DNA from: Conchocele bisecta
Taxonomy: Eukaryota > Mollusca > Bivalvia > Lucinida > Thyasiridae
DNA length: 64,000 nucleotides
Assembly: GCA_029237695.1 (NCBI GenBank)
Contig: CM055279.1
Location: 18,873,686-18,937,685, forward strand
Reading direction: 5' to 3'
The position numbers were made by a program, and so were the translations under genes. Position 1 is the first letter of the stretch. Every line of letters starts with the position of its first letter. This document shows, one piece after another, positions 54,526 to 64,000 of this stretch. The notes under the pieces are model-generated. The model had not been told where the DNA came from. It was given only the letters and a program-made list of their open reading frames with translations, and made no database searches.

Positions 54526-55161
54526 GCGCTCTGTGAAAACCAGCCTTAATGACAACGTCATGAAAGGCTGAAAATTACGTCGCAAAGTTACGCATAAATT
54601 TACCGTCACGTCGGATTTTGACACTTGGAATTGTTGCGTCATTGAAATAAGTTGTCCTATTTATAGCCGTACACTTTACGTCTCACACATATTTTAATGT
54701 TGGATATGCGTGGCAGAATTGTACAGTTGTTTTCATAGTGTTTCAGATAGATGTCTTTTTATGCCACCGGGTTTCGAAGAAACGGATGGCATATAGTGTT
54801 TGGACCGCCCGACTGTCCGTCTGTCCGTCCGTCCGTCACACTTTTCGGTTAACCACTTTGTCACAGTTTCTCAAATTTCGGTTAAGCACTTTGTCACAGT
54901 TTCTCAAAAATGACATTTGAAACTAAATAACCATACGACCGGTATTTTTAGATAACACATAACAAAATCAGTAATATGTAATCATAATGCTAATATTTCT
55001 TTTAAACTTTATTTATATATTTATATAACAATTAGAGACAAACGCGAGAACATTTGTAGTCTGCGTAGATGGAGGGGTCTGCATGTTTCTTAATTTGGGT
55101 TGAAACCGGAATACTCGCAGAAAACAAACTTATCCTGTCTGGCGACCACCATCAGATATAG
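54526..55161. other. No gene; TGTCCGTCCGTCCGTC simple repeat
   Basis: ATGCCACCGGGTTTCGAAGA and the GTCCGTCC run at 54762-54840 look like part of a dispersed repeat (a similar ACGTCCGTCCGTACGTCCG is at 53117). Confidence 0.45.
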
Positions 55162-55310
55162 AGAATAGTAGGTTAGTGTCGTGAATGGGAACAAATATCT
55201 GGCAAGGCTTAGGAAACGGGATGGGCGAGGCTCTGCCGAGCACATCCCGTTTCCGTTTCCGAGCCGCTCCAGATATGTTTCCCATTCACGGCACTAACCT
55301 ACTATTCTAT
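55162..55310. mobile_element. Palindromic MITE (149 bp)
   Basis: AGAATAGTAGGTTAGTGTCG TGAATGGGAA at the left is complementary to TTCCCATTCACGGCACTAACC TACTATTCT at the right; CGGGATG/CATCCCG and CTCTGC-type sequences form the tip. Confidence 0.8.
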
Positions 55311-56461
55311 TTATCCCGTCAACACCTACAAATGGTTGTAAAATGCAAAAATAGTATTGACTGGATATCAAAAATGTTTCACGGCACCGTGTTTCACAGC
55401 ACATATCACTGTGTTGACGGGATCAATACATGTACTTACAACTTTAAGATCGACCCCGGGGCGCATGTACTGTTTACTAATTATGCTATATAGTGTGAGT
55501 TCATAGCTGAAAAATTGATCACTTTCAGATACAAATTTGGTGGAGTTGTAGAGAACAACAAAAACTTTATTTTTTCAGATGGGGAGCCATCGCAGATTTT
55601 ACCGAAGTTGGCTAAAAATCCAAGATGGCCGCCAAAATTTTACATTTTTCACCATATCTCAGTATCTCCCCATGTAAACCACATTTAATAACTTTTATAA
55701 ATATGGAATATAATGTATGGACGCAGAAATGTACTATAATCATCTAACAAAATCTAGTTTGGTAATTGCCTCATTTGTATAAAACCAAGATGGCCGCCAA
55801 ATATCAGTATTTTTCATTTTTTATCTGTATATTTGTTATCAAATAATAATTCAAATGATTTAAAAATCCAGAATTGAGTGTGGAGACACAAGAAGGTATT
55901 TGCACAACTTCAGCTATCAAATTGGATTAATCGTTCATTTGCTTAAATCCCAAATGGCCGCCAAATAGCAAATGTTTTGTTCTGTATATACCAGTATTTG
56001 CCTATAGATGATGCAATTACGTATTTTAATAAATACCTAATGTAGTGTTTGAACACAATCATGCATTCAGATCATTTTAATCACCAAACAAATAATGTTA
56101 TTGTTTTGGTAAATCCAAGATGGCCACCAAATACCACTATCCAACTGTATATTATAATTTTCTCACATAGGATACTTTATATCAGCTGAATGTATCCAAT
56201 TAGTTCTCGCTCCAATTTAGAACAATATAGATAAGTCTCATCTTGGACACCCAAGTACAAGTAGTTAATGGTCTAAGCTGTTCACAAAGGACAGTAATCA
56301 TGTTTTACATGTACCTGTGCAGACAAAACTTTAAAACTGTGCATTTAACGTCATGTTCAGACTGCATGAATATATTATGCAACCAGTCTACCTCCCTTGA
56401 CAATTCACCAGTAACCATTGGACATACTTTACTAGGGTAAGGTAAGCACAACAGAGCAGTC

Positions 56462-56812
56462 TCATTCTGCCGAATCACAGTTTCCTCCACATACACATAA
56501 CGCAGTGCATGTTAAGCCCGCCTTTGTGCACTTGCAGTGTCCTCTGCAGCCCTTCTTGCATGAGCAGTAAATCAGTTCATAGCATGATGCTGTTGCATCC
56601 GTCAATGTGGTCCATAAAATGTTATTAGCCAATGATATATAGCCTTGGCCAACGTCTAATTTTGATAAATTAAATGCAGGACAAATTAACTTTTCATTTG
56701 TGATCGTCTGGCAAATTAAACACCGACTACAGTCTGTCACACATCTTTCTTCTGATTGCATGGCGTCGACAGCATCGCCAGACATGTCCATCAGCTTACA
56801 GCGTTTCGACAT
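56462..56812 (-). CDS. Cysteine-rich CXC-type ORF (116 aa), probable internal-deletion remnant
   Basis: From ATG 56812 (MSKRCKLMDMSGDAVDAMQS). The N-terminal part contains CSRCLICQTITNEKLICP, a zinc-knuckle-like C..C...C motif. The C-terminal part is YCSCKKGCRGHCKCTKAGLT followed by CTALCVCGGNCDSAE, a tesmin/TSO1-like CXC pattern. In invertebrate genomes these two motifs occur at opposite ends of much longer uncharacterised, transposon-associated proteins; here the middle is absent. No intron signals are needed. It could be a shortened but expressed gene, or a relic. It lies within a region bounded by long inverted repeats. Function unknown. Confidence 0.45.
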   Translation of the reverse strand: MSKRCKLMDMSGDAVDAMQSEERCVTDCSRCLICQTITNEKLICPAFNLSKLDVGQGYISLANNILWTTLTDATASCYELIYCSCKKGCRGHCKCTKAGLTCTALCVCGGNCDSAE

Positions 56813-57891
56813 TGTTGATGAGCAGATGAAGTCTTATGTATAGTAGAATTGTTAGTGTTAGTTAGTATTAACATTATATTATACATGTTAGTAGTTAGTA
56901 TATACATTATATCTTATGCAGCCAGTAGACAAACACAATGAACTCATCACCAAAAAACACATAGACATGTCAGAGACGATCCAGATATTCCCGGCTGTCT
57001 ATACAAACATTTTGTCCAACCTGAAAAAGAAAACTTGTACATGTAAGAAACTTAGTCTATATAGTTTTGTATAAATAAGTCGATGGTATGCCGTTTTATT
57101 AATTATTCTCAATGCAGTGCATCTTTGACAACTTTAATACATGCAGATAGGCTATACAATCTTATAAATTAACTTTTGTTATTAGCAAGATATATTAATT
57201 ATTACCTAAACGATTATCTCTTAATTATAAATAGAGATATCGTGAAAGATGAAGAGCAAATTATTTTAACTTGTTAACAAATCCAACGATGTGGCTGTGG
57301 CCCGCATGTCGCGCCCTACGAGGCATTTGACTTTAATATAAATCCGGATGCACGGATGTACGGAAGGACGTACTGTCGCAAGCAAAAGTGCCAACCATGT
57401 CGCGCTGTCCGCAAGCGGGCCCGACAAAAATAGTCATCAGAGAGTGCCAGACCCCGCCCGAAAAGATATTTACCTAAATATGAGCATTGATTGTATAACT
57501 CCGTTTAGCAAACGTGTTACAGTCTGTCTACAGACAGACTTTGTAGAGAAATTATTCCACGACTTTTCCATCCATGACCAAGACACTAATTTCGATGTTT
57601 CAAAACAGTGACTAATTATATCTTGTCCCTGTTCAAAACGGGTGTCTGCATACATGTGTCCTCTCCCCTACCCCCCTACAAAGAAATGGACCGAAATGTG
57701 GCTAATACAATACGAAATAAAAAATCGGCCAGGGGAGGTCCTACAGTATAGCAAAATTGTTTTCTCTCTGCCACATTTGTACCATAGCATCAACAGTAGA
57801 AAACAAGGGTTTGTTCATCCAATTTGTGAAATATTTCTATGACTACTACATAAATGTTCATGTTTCAAAACGATTATTACAAGTGTCACTC

Positions 57892-57903
57892 CACCCCCCC
57901 CCC

Positions 57904-57948
<45 letters not shown>

Positions 57949-57967
57949 ACCCCCCCCCCCCCCCCCT
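57892..57967. repeat. Poly-C tract (~75 bp)
   Basis: Almost uninterrupted cytosines with a few A or T. Purine-rich on the complement, so it could form triplex or i-motif/G-quadruplex structures. Also a likely spot for sequencing error. Proline- and glycine-rich ORFs across it are artefacts. Confidence 0.9.
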
Positions 57968-58845
57968 CCGACAACCTCGACCTACAAAAAATGGGCCCAA
58001 AATGGCTAAAACAACATCAATACAAAAATGGCGAGGGGGGGGGGTCCCCCAACAGAGTAAAATTAATTGTTTTTTCTCTGCAACATTTGTATCACAACAC
58101 AGGCCAGGTAAATTTTGTTCACACGGAAATAGGTATCACACGGATTTGGGTCACTGGACCATTAGGGGTGTTGTGAAAATGACAATTGCCATTTGTGAGG
58201 TGTTGCGTTTGGGTTCTTTCAATGGCGTTGGGAAACCAGACCGCATCCATATGTCATTAATTAATCAACTCACATCATTTTTTACTTGCAGACACCACCA
58301 TAATTGATCACCTAGACCTACAAATGTTTCCACCAAAAAACTTTAATTGTTGTTGTTGTATGTATGTATATATATAATCCCGCCGCTAATATTTCGGCGC
58401 ACCCGGAGACAGCAAAAAATACTGCTCCAGTATGTTTCCGAAAAATGGTTAAAAATGTCAATTTTTGGCGGCCATCTTGGATTTTTAGCCAACCTGGGCC
58501 AAATTTGAGATGGCTCCCTATCTGAAAAAATAAAGTTTGTTGTTCTCTACAACTCCACCAAAGTTCATGCTTGTATCCCGAAGTGATCAATTCCTCTATA
58601 ATATTGAGCTATGAACCCGCACTAATACGGTCCCGTTCAGATTAGAGCGGGGTCGGGTATTTTCGGCTGTACACGCTGTACAAACATGGGCAATATACGA
58701 TATCAACTTACGTTTGAACGTGTTTACTGATGGGGGCTGTTAGTGCCGACGGCCGGTCAGACCCGGCCCCGCTCTACGTGAAAGTGTATTTAGTGTGTTC
58801 TTATTGTGTCACAGGCATGTTTAGTGCGAACATAATTGTAGCCAC

Positions 58846-59075
58846 CGGGGGCCCGTTTCACTAAACTTCGTACGACTAAAATGTTCGTAAGTGCAAATCT
58901 AGGATCGTCAGGAAATTTCAATTGCTTGATTTATATTTATTGAGCATAGGCTGCTCAATAAATGTAAACCCAATAATTGTTTACAGGAAAATGTTGTTAA
59001 TGTGAAATTTACAGACTATCTTTATTTTGTACTTACGTACATTTTAGTCGTACGAAGATTAGTGAAACGGGCCCC
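58846..59075. mobile_element. MITE family B, copy 4
   Basis: GGGGGCCCGTTTCACTAAAC at the left, GATTAGTGAAACGGGCCCC at the right; inside, TTTATTGAGCATAGGCTGCT as in copy 3. Confidence 0.82.
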
Positions 59076-59455
59076 AGGGACGTAGCCTACTGATTTGTAC
59101 CTGTATCTGCAACCACTTACATGTACCTTCTAATGTCACGTAATTTTTAGCGACTTTCAAAAATATCACATTGCATCAGCCGTACGGTTGCCGTTTGATA
59201 ACTGTTAAATATTATTTTAATTGACCACTTGTAAATATGGTTATATGAATGTATGGCATATATTTTACTAGTATGTTTGTAATCAGTGTAGACCCTGATC
59301 AGGCTGCGCAGATGCACAGGTCTCCAACATTTACAAATTTAAGAAGTCCTACTTTAGATCGTTGTTAATTTACTAAACACTGGATGTCTGCGTGCTTTGT
59401 TTTTTTCCCAAAGGGACGTTCTAGTCGGAGGCGTGTAAATAATATAAAGCAAATA

Positions 59456-59738
59456 CCAGGAGCGGATCCAGGATTTCAGGTTGGAGGGAGGGGGGGGGCG
59501 GGGCGGGACCTTTTAATTGAAACAGTTTACTATATTTTCGAACTAGCACCGTTTGTTCGTCGACCAAGCGGAGCTCGGGAGACTGCTATGTGGGTTTCGG
59601 CGGTATGCCCCCGGAATATTTTTGATATCTACATCCCATTTTGCTGCGTTATAGCGCATTTTAGAGCAAACATATCTTTACTCGCCAAATTTTAGGTGGG
59701 TGCATCGTCGGGTTTTCCCCTACATGAATCCGCCCTGG
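59456..59738. mobile_element. Short element with CCAGGAGCGGATCCAGG terminus
   Basis: Left ACCAGGAGCGGATCCAGGAT, right ATGAATCCGCCCTGG (partly complementary). Same left end as at ~34106. Contains a G-rich run. Non-autonomous; family not assigned. Confidence 0.5.
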
Positions 59739-61231
59739 AATACACAACTTCTATATTTGCAGATTCAACGCGTCTAAATTGCAACGAGACGCTTCAAACA
59801 AATGTCGCAATTTTGTGGTCGGTACAAATTGAGTGTGTAAATCACTTACTTGATTACATAGTGTGCACACTGTAAAAAAAAGAACACCTAACGTGTTCGG
59901 TAGTTGTTTATATATTTTAAACACGTAACACCTATGCCATCCGTTTACTTTCCAAATATCACCGATGTTGTGGTGTTTAGATGTGTTTAACTGTTTAGAT
60001 TAGAACAAACGTGCTTAGATTTAGAACACGTATGGTCCCAAAATATCTTGATTGTTTAGGTTTAAAACACCACCGTTTACCCACGTGCTTAAATCAAGTA
60101 CACCTGTCTAAAAATAGAAAAATATAAAGTATTAATCTCTATCAATATAAATCGTTTAGTGAAGTTGTTATGTGTAGTTTGGAAGTAGTATTCACATATT
60201 CTTTTGATGACGTGATATAATTGTTGAAACTCAGATGTTTACAAACTGAAATTATAAGTATAATCGAATAAATATACGTTGAGATTTTGTTTACAGGCGA
60301 TATTTTCCAAAGGCGCCAAAATTGCTGTTCTTGGTTGTAAGTTTATTTCTTTGTCGAAAATCTTTGATAATTTGCTTACTTCGATATCAATTACCACTAA
60401 TATGTGCTAAATATGTAAATGTATATCCATTGTATTGCGTGCATGGTCGAAGTTCTTTGCGGACACGCTGTCATTGTCGGAAAAATAACAGTTTGTGAAG
60501 TAAAGATCTCGATACCACACCCACTACCCACTAATACCAAACTTATTACCGGTGGATACCAATTACCGGACACCGGTTATAGCCAATTATTTAAATGTGA
60601 TTTGGTATTATCTTTTATGAATATACGTTTATCTTACAAGAGACCTGCCCATTGTCGCCCTAGACCAGAATCCATTAAACTATGAGTTACGAGGCGTGCT
60701 TAGGGGGAGGTCCCCACAAGTATAATTTTGTGACCCATAACGTTTTATATATAGCTGATATTTACTGGGCCATATTGCGTTTTCCTCCATATAAATACAC
60801 GAGCGCAGGATTGGTACCCATCGCCAGATAACTAGCGAGGTATTCTGAATTATGTCGATCATGAATGGCCAGAATGTTTAGCATAATTTGGTGATATCAA
60901 GGATTGACGTATTTGAGTACTTTATTTGTGTTTAGACACTAGTAATCATCATCGCGGTTGTAATATAGGTATGCTATTTTATGATGATAATACGGGGTTG
61001 AGCGCAAATCTTAAATATTAAAGACGTAATCGTGTGATGTGAATCAGATCTGATTCGGAACTCTGCCTTTGACGCCAACAGATTGTCCTGTAACTCTGAA
61101 ACAGACAGTATGGTAATAATTTGGCGTTACGGTGCCACAACTATCCCACAAGTCGCTATCACTATTAAATGAAAGTTAATATTTTACAGTTTGAACAATT
61201 TTTATGTTTATATCTGTCGCACTAAATCAGA
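59739..61231. other. No gene recognised
   Basis: AT-rich; GTTTAGATTAGAACAAACGT-like fragments at 59880-60110. The 88-aa ORF at 60419-60685 shows no domain and no repeat structure. Confidence 0.4.
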
Positions 61232-63350
61232 ATGTTTTTCTGTTCTATGTGTCCATCTACTACTGTAAATTTTGAAAGTTGTAACATACATATCGTCAGA
61301 CATCATAGAAACGATCCAAATTTGAGAGTAAATTGCTGTATTGATGAGTGTCAGTATGTTACTCGAAGTTGGAATGCATACAAAATGCATGTTTCTCGAA
61401 TGCACAGACATTTCAATGTGGAAAATAATTTACATATGCAGGACAATAATATTGAATTATTCAACGTTGAGGATGAGCAGGCTGATATGGATGAGGCTCG
61501 ACAAGAAAACGAAACCACGTTTGATCAAAAGTTTATTGATGCCAAATATTTGTTGGCATTGAAAGTTGATCACCACATATCCGATCGAGGTATAGAGTCA
61601 GTTGTGGCAAATACTACAGATCTGATTTCCAATCACTTGATTGCATATCGAGAAAAAATAAAAAAATGCCCTCACAGGGAATGGACAGGATACAGATTTT
61701 CTCAATGATATACCACTCGGTGGTATTATCTATTATCTATGCCAGAAGTTTGTAAATGGCTATCACATTCACATCGAAGCACAGATGGGATTATGCGAGA
61801 TGTTTGTGATGGTTCTTTCATGAATCAATCGGGTGTTCGTGTGATTTACATTGAGGTTATACTGTACATGGAATAGAAATTGTGAATCCAATTGGAAGCC
61901 ATGTAAAGAAACATAAAGTTAACATGATCTACTTTTCATTGGCGAATATTCCGCCCGAGTTTCGTTCCAAATTTGAAGCTATTCAATTGTTGGCAGTGGT
62001 CAAAAGTGTAGATGTTAAATCTTTTGGTCTGAACAGTATACTGACTGATTGTGTTCAATCAATAAATCTCTTACAGAATGAAGGGATCGAAAAGTCTTTG
62101 CATGATTGCAATGTGGTAGTAAAAGGGTCCCTAATTATTGCTCCAGCAGACACACCAGATGCTCAATTTTTAGGTGGGTTCAAAGAAGGTGTTGGCTTTG
62201 CAAACAAGGTGTGTAGAACATGCAATGCATTAAAAATTTATATTAAAGGAAAATTCATTGATAGAGAATTTCGAAGAAGAGCCCCAGCTGAACATGTCGA
62301 AAGATTGGAACTCATGAGTGAGATGAGCACAAATGCACGAAGGTACTGGAGCAAATCATGGGGCATTAATTCAAAGAGTGTTTTGTTGGACATCAACAAC
62401 ATTGATTTGTCCGAATGCCTAATTCACGACCCCATGCACATATTGAGTGAAGGTCTTCTACCCAAAGAACTTTGTCTGATGCTCCATGATTTTGTGAAGG
62501 TCAAAAAATATTTCAAATTGTCATTTTTGAACGAATCACTGGCCAGTTTTACTTTCTCATACTTGGAAGAAAACAACAAACCCCAAATAATCACATTGGA
62601 TGAGCTTCTAAATGGGAAGTTGAAACAGACAGCAGCAACAATGTTGAATTTGTGCACTATTTTACCATTGGTTCTAGGGGGAAAAGTACCCGAAGGTGAT
62701 GGGAAGTGGACAAACTTTCTCCAACTGGTTCAAATTACTCTTCTCGCTACAAGCCCTTATGCATCTGCCGATACAGCTGCCCATTTAGAACAGTTGATTT
62801 TCACGCACCACCAGGTGTTCAAGTTGGAATACCCAAAGTCGCAGATAACGCCAAAATTTCATTATTTCATACACATTCCACAGCAAATTCTTAAATTTGG
62901 TCCAGGAAGAAATCAGTGGGTTATGAGGTTTGAGGGTAAACACCTGTTCTTCAAAAATATCAAATGGAAATGTTTCAAGAACATTGCATTAAGTTTGTCA
63001 ATGAGGCACCAACTTTGGATGTGTTGGAGGCAGTTGGGGGTGAACGAAAACCTGTCTGAGAATTTCCTGTACAGTGGTGATATAGTGTCGAAACTGGAAG
63101 CTTCATTTGTTGACCAGACTGATGTTGAGGTTCATGACTTTCTTGTGAATTCCAATTTGCATTTGAGCCCATTATTCACAGCAAAAGTGGTTGAAATTAA
63201 GTGCCACACATACAAAGTTGGATGTGTACTCGTACTAGGGTATGAAGACAATCTCCCTCTTCGGTGATCAGTTGTTCGTAGTTGCACAGGAGAAAATATT
63301 TGTCGTGGATGAGCTCGACATTGATTACTTTGACACTCACACAATCTAAT
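61232..63350 (+). pseudogene. CACTA/EnSpm-like transposase-derived gene with C2H2 fingers, broken
   Basis: First frame 61232-61708 (158 aa): two zinc fingers (MFFCSMCPSTTVNFESCNIH, then CCIDECQYVTRSWNAYKMHV) followed by an acidic linker and a helical region. A second open stretch runs from about 61855 to 63267 (~470 aa) and contains IVNPIGSHVKKHKVNMIYFS, a cysteine block (VCRTCNALK), CLIHDPMHILSEGLLPKELC and, near the end, SQITPKFHYFIHIPQQILKF with MRFEGKHLFFKN. The 'DPMH..EG' and 'PK.H...H....I..FGP' signatures resemble CACTA/EnSpm-type transposase cores and their many animal derivatives. Between 61708 and 61855 the frame is broken and sequence seems missing; near 63258 another frameshift separates a ~29-codon tail that ends at ~63350. 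A spliced gene is possible but no clear intron signals were seen. Probably a relic or a domesticated gene in decay. Confidence 0.6.
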
Positions 63351-63591
63351 ATGCAGTCAAGCGTTCCAACAAACTTACATGTCTGAAATATACCGACTTG
63401 AAGTTCGTGTGGCCTTTGTCTATGCATGCATACAATGGGTATACTGTTGTACTTGATAAGTACTGCATATTTAGCGAACCACTGTAATTTAGTTCCCAAA
63501 GAAAAAGCTTTCAGGCCATGTAACAATTTAGCCTTTGATATTTCCAGTGAATTATAAACCTAAAATTTGTTATACCAAGACCGAGTGAAAC

Positions 63592-63685
63592 ATGTCGAGC
63601 GATAGAATGTATAAGGTTTGGGATGGTAGTAGAACGACCAAGAAGACAATTGTGGCGAAGTCACTCGAGGGATTGATATCTAAAG
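63592..63685 (+). CDS. Candidate first coding exon, CIDE-N-like domain gene
   Basis: ATG 63592 (MSSDRMYKVWDGSRTTKKTI) opens 31 codons plus one base, then a consensus 5' splice site, GTAAGT, at 63686. The peptide, with VAKSLEGLISKG at its end, resembles the start of CIDE-N domains (pattern: [RK]P[YF][KR]V...DRS.[KR].GIVA.SLEEL..K), found in the DFF40/DFF45 apoptotic nuclease system and CIDE proteins. The remaining exons would lie beyond 64000. The evidence is short: a reasonable start, a perfect donor and a motif-like match. Alternatively it belongs to the 3' part of the upstream transposase-derived locus. Confidence 0.4.
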
Positions 63686-63753
63686 GTAAGTAATACATTT
63701 GCATTGTTACCAATTATTGTTGGGCACATATGTGTCATCTTTTTATGTGCATC

Positions 63754-63802
63754 TGCACAGCCTGATCAGTGTCTGCACAGCCTGATCAGTGTCTGCACAT
63801 AT
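63754..63802. repeat. Two-copy 20-bp tandem (CTGCACAGCCTGATCAGTGT)
   Basis: CTGCACAGCCTGATCAGTGT occurs twice in direct succession, followed by CTGCACATATT. A related CCTGATCAGGCTGCGCAGAT is at ~59292. Confidence 0.85.
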
Positions 63803-64000
63803 TCTACATATGCCAATTAGTAGATATTTTGTCCAAGCGTTGGTAAAAAAAATGGTTCAAAAATCAAAACGAGCGTCTCATAATCACAAATCACGCTCAC
63901 CATGGATTTATGTATAGGTGGTACATACATTGTAACTCACCAATAAACTGTACACACATTTATTAGGGATGATATAATATATCAGTATATTGATATATTG

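Larger units (their letters stand above)
55491..58628. mobile_element. Possible 3.1-kb element bounded by ~165-bp inverted repeats
   Basis: Left 55491-55650 and right 58462-58628 share, in opposite orientation, GAGTTCATAGCTNA, TGGTGGAGTTGTAGAGAACA, ACTTTATTTTTTCAGAT and TTGGCTAAAAATCCAAGATG, then GGCCGCCAAAA. Inside: four decayed ~165-bp repeats marked by AAGATGGCCGCCAAA (55620-56130), the cysteine-rich ORF and a poly-C tract. They may instead be two unrelated insertions of one dispersed repeat. Confidence 0.45.

Noticed and set aside
57757..58176. Proline-rich ORF (and glycine-rich one on the other strand)
   Set aside because: Comes from translating the poly-C tract.

Overview
This window is animal genomic DNA, AT-rich and crowded with small inverted-repeat transposons, satellites and simple repeats. 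Spliced host-type exons (XK-related, CIDE-N-like) show a metazoan. A CGACGC-type minisatellite tail at 39.35 kb and the mix of repeats look like a marine invertebrate, most likely a bivalve mollusc; the species cannot be read from the sequence.

The main object is a near full-length Polinton/Maverick (virus-like DNA transposon of the adintovirus type) at 5809-23421: 17.6 kb with 246-bp terminal inverted repeats that begin AG, flanked by TCACA on both sides. It carries a minus-strand protein-primed DNA polymerase B (18799-22726), a retrovirus-type integrase (17559-18802), an FtsK/HerA-type packaging ATPase (14648-15368), a double jelly-roll major capsid protein (13381-14673), a long coiled-coil fibre-like protein with 144-bp internal repeats (7931-9734), and about nine smaller Polinton proteins, several with membrane segments. 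Most long genes carry frameshifts or stops, so the copy is inactive, but the layout is complete. A second copy of the same family in the same orientation (40070-47233) is cut off by a 500-N assembly gap. It has its own lesions and a ~940-bp internal deletion, and different flanks, so it is a separate insertion.

The Polinton seems to use at least two kinds of cis signal. A ~40-bp box stands before the polymerase, the zinc-finger gene and the leftmost small gene (candidate early/replication class). An AT-rich box (TTAATTTTAAGAAAATTA) stands before several virion-type genes. Inverted CCAAT palindromes also recur inside two linker-coding regions.

Host genes: two phase-matched exons of an XK-related (XKR scramblase-type) gene lie on the minus strand at 3452-3632 and 4708-5644, with the Polinton inserted only ~165 bp upstream of the start codon. 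At the right end a broken CACTA/EnSpm-like transposase-derived gene with N-terminal C2H2 fingers (61232-63350) is followed by a possible first exon of a CIDE-N-domain gene (63592-63685). A small cysteine-rich (CXC-type) ORF at 56462-56812 lies between long inverted repeats.

The rest (1-3450, 23.4-40.0 kb, 47.7-61.2 kb) is repeat-dominated: several MITE families present in two to four copies, foldback elements, tandem arrays at 24.1-24.9, 37.8-39.35, 48.95-49.93 and 50.0-50.3 kb, and tRNA-like fragments. No rRNA gene, CRISPR array or convincing intact tRNA was seen.
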